In this document: in pieces, positions 1 to 3,864 of the stretch
How positions within the stretch are numbered: position 1 is the first letter of the stretch
Layout: every line of letters begins with the position of its first letter
Assembly: GCA_028288905.1 (NCBI GenBank)
Contig: JAQGHJ010000250.1
Span: forward strand, 1 to 6,380
Direction: 5' to 3'
Source of the DNA: Phycisphaerales bacterium
GTDB taxonomy: Bacteria > Planctomycetota > Phycisphaerae > Tepidisphaerales > Tepidisphaeraceae
Length of the DNA stretch: 6,380 nt
Notes under the pieces: model-generated
Databases searched by the model: none
Told to the model about the DNA's origin: nothing
What the model saw: the letters and a program-made list of their open reading frames with translations, nothing else
Translations under genes and position numbers: made by a program

Positions 1-59
1 GCCGCCCTCAACCCGGGGCTCTCGCCCCGGGCTACGGCTCTGCCGCCCCTTCGGGGCTT
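1..59. repeat. GC-rich double-hairpin intergenic repeat
   Basis: Two adjacent hairpins are visible. CCCGGGG (12-18) pairs with CCCCGGG (25-31) around a 6-nt loop, and GCCCC (45-49) pairs with GGGGC (53-57) around TTC. The stretch 36-59 is identical over 24 bases to 3690-3713 inside the fold-back element further right, so this is another copy of a dispersed intergenic repeat. No T-run follows either stem, so it is not a clear intrinsic terminator, although it lies beyond the 3' end of the minus-strand DUF2203 gene. The copy may extend left of the window. From memory, such sequences are typical of Gemmataceae intergenic DNA. Confidence 0.7.
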
Positions 60-62
60 CGA

Positions 63-88
63 CTTGTCACCTTAGCCTTGTCACTTTA
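63..88. repeat. Imperfect short direct repeat (two 12-base units)
   Basis: CTTGTCACCTTA (63-74) is followed after two bases by CTTGTCACTTTA (77-88), one mismatch in twelve and a period of 14. It looks like a decayed tandem repeat between the hairpin repeat and the 3' end of the DUF2203 gene. The following bases to 134 are relatively AT-rich and hold no gene that I can see. Confidence 0.6.
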
Positions 89-134
89 CTCCGCCTTTCA
101 ATCCACACTCGGAAACCTCCAATCCGCAATTGCC

Positions 135-566
135 TCATCCTTCCCGCAGCGATTCGATCGGTTGCCGGCCGGCGAAGCCGGCGTCCGTCTCGTGCCAGTG
201 GTCGACCCGGTCCTCGCCGAGCTGCCAGCAGAGGCAGACGTCCCGGCCGTCGTGGCGGCCGGTGAAGTCGACGAGCCCCCGGGCCCCGTCCTTCAGGTCG
301 CACCCGACCTCGGTCAACTCATCGACGAAGTCCTCCAGCCGTTCGAGCGCGGCGCGGAGGCGGTCCTGTAGGGCGGCCTTGTCCGCGGCGGCGGCGGCCG
401 CGGCGAGCCGATCTTGTGCGGCGACCGCGTCGGCGTGGGCGCGGACGACGTCGGCGGCGATCCGCCCCACCAGCGGCAGCGCGCGGTTGGCCTCGGCGAC
501 GGTGAACCGCCGGCGGGTGCGGCCGGGGGTGGTGGGCTCGGACGGCGCGGACTGGGAACCCCGCAT
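135..566 (-). CDS. DUF2203 family protein
   Basis: A 143-residue soluble protein of unknown function that matches the DUF2203 pattern over its whole length. A basic N-terminus leads to FTVAEANRALPLVGRI (residues 21-36). A long Ala-rich, probably coiled-coil helical hairpin follows (about 37-86). The conserved C-terminal block contains GLVDF (97-101), DGRDVCLCWQLGE (106-118) and HWHETDAGFAGRQP (123-136). The family occurs widely in planctomycetes and some other bacteria without an established role. A longer reading from 617 exists, but I chose the ATG at 566 because a GAAAGG stretch lies 10 bases upstream and the extra N-terminal residues are not part of the family. It is divergent from the receiver gene and appears monocistronic, with a candidate promoter at 687-714. 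No signal peptide or membrane segment is visible. Family assignment is firm; function is unknown. Confidence 0.9.
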   Translation of the reverse strand: MRGSQSAPSEPTTPGRTRRRFTVAEANRALPLVGRIAADVVRAHADAVAAQDRLAAAAAAADKAALQDRLRAALERLEDFVDELTEVGCDLKDGARGLVDFTGRHDGRDVCLCWQLGEDRVDHWHETDAGFAGRQPIESLREG

Positions 567-576
567 GGCGGGACCG

Positions 577-582
577 CCTTTC
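577..582 (-). promoter_or_regulatory. Ribosome binding site of the DUF2203 gene
   Basis: On the minus strand GAAAGG ends 10 bases before the ATG at 566. It supports this start over the upstream in-frame ATG at 617. The match to the anti-Shine-Dalgarno sequence is partial. Confidence 0.45.
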
Positions 583-651
583 GGGCGCGTGGGCCGGTGG
601 TCCGCACGGGCGGCCACCGGCCGGGTATCGGTCGGGTCGCCGGGGCGGTGA

Positions 652-665
652 CGACGACGTCGTCG
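652..665. repeat. Perfect 14-bp palindrome near the DUF2203 promoter
   Basis: CGACGACGTCGTCG is its own reverse complement. It lies about 22 bases downstream of the -10 hexamer of the candidate minus-strand promoter, where an operator or a 5'-leader structure would be expected. Its simple CG-rich composition means chance is a real alternative. Confidence 0.5.
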
Positions 666-686
666 GCCGCCCCGCCGGCGCTATGG

Positions 687-714
687 ATTATGGCGCGTCG
701 CCGGGCGGAAGCAA
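687..714 (-). promoter_or_regulatory. Candidate sigma70-like promoter of the DUF2203 gene
   Basis: Read on the minus strand, TTGCTT (714-709) and CATAAT (692-687) are separated by 16 bases. They match TTGACA at four of six positions and TATAAT at five of six. The AT-rich -10 stands out in very GC-rich DNA. Transcription would begin near 680, giving a leader of about 115 bases before the ATG at 566. This is inference from consensus only. Confidence 0.4.
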
Positions 715-727
715 CGCGAACCGTTGC
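711..727. repeat. Hairpin overlapping the candidate -35 element
   Basis: GCAACG (711-716) and CGTTGC (722-727) form a 6-bp stem around a 5-nt loop. Flanking GCGTC (695-699) and GACGC (728-732) can add an outer stem across an 11-nt bulge. The structure overlaps the -35 hexamer of the candidate DUF2203 promoter, so as DNA it could be a protein-binding site. There is no T-run for a terminator. Confidence 0.4.
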
Positions 728-943
728 GACGCCGGGGAAATAGAATGGCCCCCTTCCCCGCGCCGCCCGGCGGCCGAGGCGACCTTCGCGGTCAGCCCCC
801 GTCGGCCTCATTAGCCTCGTCCCCGCAGCCCCTAACGGACGGGTGGCGGGCGGACCTGTCGCCGCTCCCGTCACATCCGGACCGACCGTCACGGCCGACC
901 TCTGGATTCTTCCCGGCGGCCCCGGCGCGTCCGATACGACGTT

Positions 944-957
944 GCGGGAGTTCCCGC
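944..957. promoter_or_regulatory. Palindrome GCGGGA-GT-TCCCGC, possible operator
   Basis: A perfect 6-bp inverted repeat with a 2-bp centre, 105 bases before the receiver start codon. The size and tight spacing suit a dimeric repressor site, but no factor can be named and chance palindromes are common at this G+C. Confidence 0.3.
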
Positions 958-1048
958 TTTGGCTAAAGCTCCGGCCAGTGGCCCGTCGGCCAGTTCCCGG
1001 CTCGTCCGGGGGCTTTCCCCGCCGCGGCCGACGCCGCGCCGACGGCCC

Positions 1049-1052
1049 GGAG
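1049..1052 (+). promoter_or_regulatory. Ribosome binding site of the receiver gene
   Basis: GGAG ends 10 bases before the ATG at 1063. It agrees with the receiver fold beginning directly at residue 2. Confidence 0.45.
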
Positions 1053-1062
1053 CGACCCGCCG

Positions 1063-1446
1063 ATGCCTTACCGCTTACTGATCGTCGACGCGTCCGCGAC
1101 GGCCCGGGCCATGGTGAAGCGGGCTCTCCGCCAGACCGAATTCGCCTCCGCCCGGGTGGCCGAGGCGGCCGGCGGGGCGGAGGCGATCGACCTGCTCCAA
1201 CAGCACCCGTTCGACCTGATCCTCATCGCTCCCGACCTGCCGGGTGGCGACGGGCCGGACCTGATCGGCCGGGTCGTGGCCGAGCCCGACACCCGGGCGA
1301 CGCCGGTCGTGTTGATGACCGCCGACCTCGCGGCCGCCCCGGCGCTTGTCCGGCGGCTGCGGGCCCGTGGGCATCTCGCCAAGCCGGTCCGGCCGGCCGA
1401 CCTCCAAGCCGCCCTCGCCCGACTTTTGGAACCGACCCACGTTTGA
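1063..1446 (+). CDS. Stand-alone CheY-like receiver domain lacking the phospho-acceptor Asp
   Basis: A 127-residue protein that is a single response-regulator receiver domain with no output domain. It starts with YRLLIVDASATARAM, as in CheY-type proteins. The usual conserved positions can be aligned. The acidic pair after beta-1 is D9-A10, so the second, Mg-binding Asp is missing. The beta-3 turn reads LILIAPDLPGGDG, placing A56 where the phosphorylated Asp normally sits four residues before the conserved Pro (P60). T86 and K107-P108, the switch Thr and the conserved Lys-Pro, are retained. By family knowledge such a domain should not be phosphorylated by the standard route. It may work as a constitutive or protein-binding pseudo-receiver, or be drifting. 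D58 is nearby but in the wrong register. No histidine kinase is adjacent; the mgtC-like gene starts 163 bases downstream in the same direction. The fold assignment is confident; the lack of phosphorylation is inferred. Confidence 0.88.
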   Translation: MPYRLLIVDASATARAMVKRALRQTEFASARVAEAAGGAEAIDLLQQHPFDLILIAPDLPGGDGPDLIGRVVAEPDTRATPVVLMTADLAAAPALVRRLRARGHLAKPVRPADLQAALARLLEPTHV

Positions 1447-1596
1447 CGCAGGGCCACGTTTCGCTGTCGCGAGTCGAGCGGACGGACCCGGCCCGCGTCG
1501 ACCTCGCCTCCCCACCAATCACCGGCCGTACCGCACGATTTGCCGCGTCCGCTTCGTCCCACCCAGTGTTACGATACGGTTTGCGCCGCGCTAACC

Positions 1597-1601
1597 GGGA
1601 G
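1597..1601 (+). promoter_or_regulatory. Ribosome binding site fixing a TTG start
   Basis: GGGAG ends 8 bases before the TTG at 1610. There is no in-frame ATG or GTG at the start of the conserved region, so this site is the main argument for TTG initiation. Confidence 0.6.
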
Positions 1602-1609
1602 ATCCGACT

Positions 1610-2338
1610 TTGGGAACATTGGATGCGTGGGTTCACTCCAACATCGAGGCGCTCGGTTGGCCGATGCTCGGGGTCGTCCGGCTGCTGATCGCGGCCGTGT
1701 GCGGCGGGCTGATCGGGGCCGAGCGGGAGGTGAAGGGGCGCCAAGCGGGGTTCCGGACGAACGTGCTCGTGTGCGTCGGGTGCGCGGTGGTGATGGTGGT
1801 GTCGATCCGGATGGCGTACACGGAGTTCCCGATCCGGCCCGGGGCGGAGGTGCGGGTCGACCCGAGCCGGATCGCGTACGGAGTGATGGGCGGGATCGGG
1901 TTCCTCGGGGCTGGGACGATCGTCCGGTTCGGGGCGACGGTCCGCGGGCTGACGACGGCCGCCGGCATCTGGGCCGTCGCCGGGCTCGGGCTGGCAGCCG
2001 GGCTCGGGCTGTACCTGTTCGCGTTCCTGGCCACCCTGGTCGTGCTGGCCGTGTTGTGGGGCCTGGACTACGTCGAGCGGCTGATGCCCCGGCGGTACTT
2101 CCGGGCCGTCGTGGTCCGCCGGCTGTGGGACGAGGACTGCATCAGCCGGACGGTCAAGACCCTGCGGCTGGCCGGGTTCCGCGTCACCGACTGGAGCTTC
2201 GAACGCCGCGGCGAAGACCTGCGGCGGGTCGACATCACCGTCACGATCGGGTTCACGAGCAAGCACCACTTCGACGACCTGGCCGACCATTTGCCGGAGA
2301 ACGCGGAGGCGGAGCTGGTGGCGGTGCGAGAGGGATGA
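1610..2338 (+). CDS. MgtC/SapB family membrane protein
   Basis: A 242-residue protein with the complete MgtC/SapB layout. Its N-terminal half has about five membrane helices (roughly 19-37, 51-70, 89-107, 116-133 and 135-152). The family signatures are GGLIGAERE (32-40) with GRQAGFRTN (43-51), DPSRIAYGV (84-92), GGIGFLGAGTI (94-104) and GLTTAAGIWAVAGLG (113-127). The C-terminal part (about 163-242) is a soluble alpha/beta domain resembling the ACT-like tail of longer MgtC proteins. Characterised MgtC of intramacrophage pathogens supports growth at low Mg2+ and acts on the F1Fo ATP synthase. Most environmental homologues have no proven role, so a magnesium function here is inference. The start is the TTG with a good ribosome binding site; another in-frame TTG at 1619 is possible. 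No Mg-sensing leader was recognised in the 163 bases upstream. Confidence 0.93.
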   Translation: MGTLDAWVHSNIEALGWPMLGVVRLLIAAVCGGLIGAEREVKGRQAGFRTNVLVCVGCAVVMVVSIRMAYTEFPIRPGAEVRVDPSRIAYGVMGGIGFLGAGTIVRFGATVRGLTTAAGIWAVAGLGLAAGLGLYLFAFLATLVVLAVLWGLDYVERLMPRRYFRAVVVRRLWDEDCISRTVKTLRLAGFRVTDWSFERRGEDLRRVDITVTIGFTSKHHFDDLADHLPENAEAELVAVREG

Positions 2339-2346
2339 GGGTGCCC

Positions 2347-2360
2347 GGCGGGCCGATCAT
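2347..2360 (+). repeat. Left copy of a 14-bp inverted repeat flanking the small-gene island
   Basis: GGCGGGCCGATCAT here is the exact reverse complement of 3073-3086. It begins 8 bases after the stop of the mgtC-like gene. Partly overlapping it is a local palindrome, ATCATGCTCATGAT (2356-2369). No T-run follows, so a terminator role is weakly supported. Confidence 0.6.
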
Positions 2361-2414
2361 GCTCATGATGTAAACAGTCTGAGCTACCAGTGCGAAGGTT
2401 CCTCGTGAGGGTGT

Positions 2415-2783
2415 ATGCATATCCCTGAGCTAAGCCCGAGGACGTACGCCCCCGAGTTGCACACCGGCGTCATCGTTCGTTCCGTGGGCTGGCTTGGACG
2501 CAGGGTGCCGCACAAGGGGCATGCCGCACCGTCCATTCTCGAAGCCCTGCGGCGGTACGCCACGACCGGCTACCGTGACGATAACGACCTTGGGTTCCAC
2601 ACATGCGAAATCTGCGGGCGGGCGAATTCGCACGGCGAGTTCTGGGTCGAGTGGCGAGGCGTTCGCTACGTCCTGCCGATGATGGTCTTCCACTACGTTG
2701 AGGCGCATCGCTACCTGCCCCCGGACGAGTTCCTGTCAGCCGTCCAGCAGAAGAATGAATTTGAGACAGCCGGGAGGGCTTAA
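2415..2783 (+). CDS. Small hypothetical protein, possibly DUF7919-like, with Cys/His metal-site pattern
   Basis: A 122-residue soluble protein with no signal peptide or membrane helix. It begins MHIPELSPRTY and has a GWLGR segment (25-29). The core, GFHTCEICG (60-68), carries C64-x2-C67. Then come GEFWVEWRGVRYVLPMMVFHYVEAHRYLPP (74-103), with H93-x4-H98, and EFLSAV (105-110). I recall small planctomycete and streptomycete proteins with the same order (CxxC, an acidic beta strand, then HYV..H.Y.PP..F..AV), which I believe are labelled DUF7919; that name is from memory. C64, C67, H93 and H98 could bind one zinc ion (inference). G+C is clearly lower than in the mgtC-like gene, suggesting separate ancestry. 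GAGGG lies only 3 bases before the ATG, a short spacing, but no better start exists. The next gene overlaps its end. Function unknown; an immunity-type protein is one possibility. Confidence 0.8.
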   Translation: MHIPELSPRTYAPELHTGVIVRSVGWLGRRVPHKGHAAPSILEALRRYATTGYRDDNDLGFHTCEICGRANSHGEFWVEWRGVRYVLPMMVFHYVEAHRYLPPDEFLSAVQQKNEFETAGRA

Positions 2784-3045
2784 CCTGCTGATGATTGCAA
2801 CAGTCTTTGCTGCGAGTGCGAAAGACATGGAACCCTCGCCACTGACAGAACAGCACGCCATCGCCATTGCCAAAGAGGCTTGCCAGAGACGGGAGTGGCC
2901 GTGGCGAGAGCCGGTCATCGTGCAGACCGGCCCACGGGAGACATGGCATCTACGCACCAACGGTCGTGCCCGTGGATGCAACGCACTTTTCGTGGTGGAC
3001 AAGACTACGGGCACCATCCTCAGCGAGCGTTTTGCCAACAGGTGA
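2755..3045 (+). CDS. Small hypothetical protein with PepSY/YrhB-like C-terminus
   Basis: A 96-residue protein in a different frame that overlaps the end of the preceding gene by 29 bases, so the two are probably translated from one transcript. From LTEQHAIAIAKEACQRREW (30-48) it has a helix followed by WHLRTNGRARGCNALFVVD (64-82) and TTGTILSERF (84-93). This helix, strand and NxxxxVDxxTGxI pattern recalls PepSY-type domains and YrhB-like (Imm35) immunity proteins; the likeness is by eye and not decisive. The start is uncertain. The ATG at 2755 gives an N-terminus (LNLLMIATVFAASA, 9-22) resembling a short signal peptide ending in an AxA-type motif. The ATG at 2791 has GGAGGG 12 bases upstream and would give 84 residues. 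The ATG at 2827 begins just before the conserved part. An upstream ATG at 2698 is unlikely because its extra residues look non-native. Confidence 0.65.
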   Translation: MNLRQPGGLNLLMIATVFAASAKDMEPSPLTEQHAIAIAKEACQRREWPWREPVIVQTGPRETWHLRTNGRARGCNALFVVDKTTGTILSERFANR

Positions 3046-3072
3046 GTAGCGACGGGTGGTGCCCACATCCTG

Positions 3073-3086
3073 ATGATCGGCCCGCC
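3073..3086 (-). repeat. Right copy of the 14-bp inverted repeat
   Basis: This is the exact reverse complement of 2347-2360, lying 27 bases after the stop of the second small gene and 12 bases before the end of the convergent PDZ-like gene. It overlaps a weak GCCTG/CAGGC hairpin (3084-3096, 3-nt loop) between the convergent genes. A 7-base direct match, GGTGCCC, also occurs next to both copies (2340-2346 and 3058-3064) but is short enough to be chance. Confidence 0.6.
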
Positions 3087-3098
3087 TGCAGCAGGCAA

Positions 3099-3503
3099 TC
3101 ATTGCGGCGTCTTCACGTCCAGCGTCGTCTTCTGCCCGGCCCGGAGGACGTCGAACGACCGCTTCGACTGGGCGGCCTGGTACACGAACGTGGTGCCGCT
3201 CGTCACGTCCGAGCCCTTGAGGTCCACGTCGCCGGCCTTGGTGATCACGTCCCCCTGCTTCAGCCCGAAGTAGACGTCGAAATACGACCCGGGCTTGACC
3301 GACGTGACGGCCAGCCCGGCCTTGTCGGCGTCGAACTCGGCCGAGTCGGTCATCGTCCCGCCGTCCGGCCCCCGGCCGGTGACGGGGGCCATCTGGCTCT
3401 CGGTCTGCTGCTTCGCCTTGACAGACACGGCCGCGTCCTTCGTGAACAGGTACGCCATCAGCGCGATGCCCATCAGCAGGGACAGGAGCAGGACGCCGCG
3501 CAT
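3099..3503 (-). CDS. Membrane-anchored PDZ-like domain protein
   Basis: A 134-residue protein with one N-terminal hydrophobic segment (MRGVLLLSLLMGIALMAYLF, 1-20), most likely an uncleaved signal anchor leaving the rest outside the cytoplasmic membrane. A polar linker (about 21-60) leads to a compact PDZ-like domain. It shows AGLAVTSVKPGSYFD (62-76), then the diagnostic GLKQGDVITKAGDVDLKG (80-97), then FVYQAAQSKRSFDVLRAGQKTTLDV (106-130). This resembles the PDZ domains of GspC or of DegP/HtrA proteases. No protease or other domain is attached, so it probably binds peptides or scaffolds a partner. The frame is open to 3731, but the ATG at 3503 has GGAG six bases upstream and is followed at once by the anchor; the longer reading runs into the fold-back repeat. 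It lies downstream of the CvpA-like gene on the same strand but 361 bases away, so it likely has its own promoter. Confidence 0.82.
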   Translation of the reverse strand: MRGVLLLSLLMGIALMAYLFTKDAAVSVKAKQQTESQMAPVTGRGPDGGTMTDSAEFDADKAGLAVTSVKPGSYFDVYFGLKQGDVITKAGDVDLKGSDVTSGTTFVYQAAQSKRSFDVLRAGQKTTLDVKTPQ

Positions 3504-3509
3504 GGGGAT

Positions 3510-3513
3510 CTCC
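3510..3513 (-). promoter_or_regulatory. Ribosome binding site of the PDZ-like gene
   Basis: GGAG on the minus strand, six bases before the ATG at 3503. It decides the start in favour of the short form over the reading from 3731. Confidence 0.6.
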
Positions 3514-3547
3514 GGGGAGTGAGGGGGGAGGGTCGTGAGTTCGTATT

Positions 3548-3806
3548 GGAGCCCCAAAGGGGCGGAAGCACCATAGCCCAGGGTGATGGCCGGGCGGCAC
3601 GCCCGGACGAACCCTGGGTTGAGTAACGCGAGAAGGCGGAGCCCCGAAGGGGCGTAAGAGCCCGTGGGCGTCGACCGTCCAAGCCCGCTGGCTCTGCCGC
3701 CCCTTCGGGGCTTGTGCTCCAACTTCCTCAACGAACCCAGGGTTCGTCCGGGCGTCCCGCCCGGCCATCACCCTGGGCTATGGTGCTTCCGCCCCTTCGG
3801 GGCTCC
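3548..3806. repeat. 259-base fold-back element with 73-bp near-perfect inverted arms
   Basis: Bases 3548-3620 and 3734-3806 are reverse complements over 73 positions with two mismatches (3556/3798 and 3598/3756). The 113-base centre contains a second, less exact inverted pair around GCCCCGAAGGGGC (3641-3653) and GCCCCTTCGGGGC (3699-3711). Both arms and centre carry versions of CCGCCCCTTCGGGGCT. No encoded protein and no clear target-site duplication were seen next to the ends. It could be a fold-back or MITE-like element, a pair of REP-like repeats in opposite orientation, or a bidirectional transcription barrier. In RNA it would form a very stable stem between the CvpA-like and PDZ-like genes. 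Confidence 0.85.
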
Positions 3807-3830
3807 GGACGGGTACGCTTGGTCTCAACA

Positions 3831-3851
3831 CTCAGCACTCAGCACTCAGCA
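3831..3851. repeat. Heptamer tandem repeat (CTCAGCA x3)
   Basis: Three exact units of CTCAGCA lie end to end, followed by a partial unit, 13 bases beyond the stop of the minus-strand CvpA-like gene. I recall the same heptamer from planctomycete intergenic regions. Copy number probably varies by replication slippage. Confidence 0.8.
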
Positions 3852-3864
3852 CTTCTCCCGTCCC

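Larger units (their letters stand above)
567..1062. other. Divergent intergenic region without a gene
   Basis: This 496-base region lies between the divergent DUF2203 and receiver genes. The open frames crossing it have Arg/Pro/Ala-rich translations typical of shadow frames in high-GC DNA and resemble no protein I know. It holds the DUF2203 ribosome binding site, a candidate minus-strand promoter (687-714), a 14-bp palindrome (652-665), a hairpin (711-727, with flanking GCGTC/GACGC at 695-699 and 728-732) and a second palindrome (944-957). I found no convincing plus-strand promoter for the receiver gene. A small RNA cannot be excluded from sequence alone. Confidence 0.6.
3504..3864. other. 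Gene-free gap filled by repeats
   Basis: This 361-base gap between the PDZ-like and CvpA-like genes carries the fold-back element (3548-3806), a heptamer tandem repeat (3831-3851) and little else. The leftmost 44 bases (3504-3547) are the leader of the PDZ-like gene. Open frames crossing the gap are repeat-derived and probably not genes. Confidence 0.7.

Noticed and set aside
1540..1580. Possible promoter for the mgtC-like gene (TTGCCG ... TACGAT, or TTCGTC ... TACGGT)
   Set aside because: The first pair has a 24-base spacer, and the second has poor hexamers; neither is convincing.
843..1688. Long plus-strand open frame (281 codons) across the receiver gene
   Set aside because: Its translation is Arg/Pro/Gly-rich low complexity, overlaps the well supported receiver and the start of the mgtC-like gene in another frame, and matches no family I know.
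1223..2290. Long minus-strand open frame (355 codons) opposite the mgtC-like gene
   Set aside because: It is a Pro/Asp/His/Gln-rich antisense shadow of a strong coding frame, typical of high-GC DNA.
2356..2369. ATCATGCTCATGAT palindrome as an intrinsic terminator after the mgtC-like gene
   Set aside because: The stem is AT-rich and short and no T-run follows; it is better described as part of the inverted-repeat region.
3084..3096. GCCTG/CAGGC hairpin between convergent genes as a bidirectional terminator
   Set aside because: Only five base pairs and no T-run on either side.
3504..3731. N-terminal extension of the PDZ-like protein
   Set aside because: The extra 76 residues are translated from the fold-back repeat, and a ribosome binding site plus signal anchor support the ATG at 3503.
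3831..3851. Heptamer repeat as a CRISPR-like array
   Set aside because: Units are 7 bases with no spacers; it is a simple tandem repeat.
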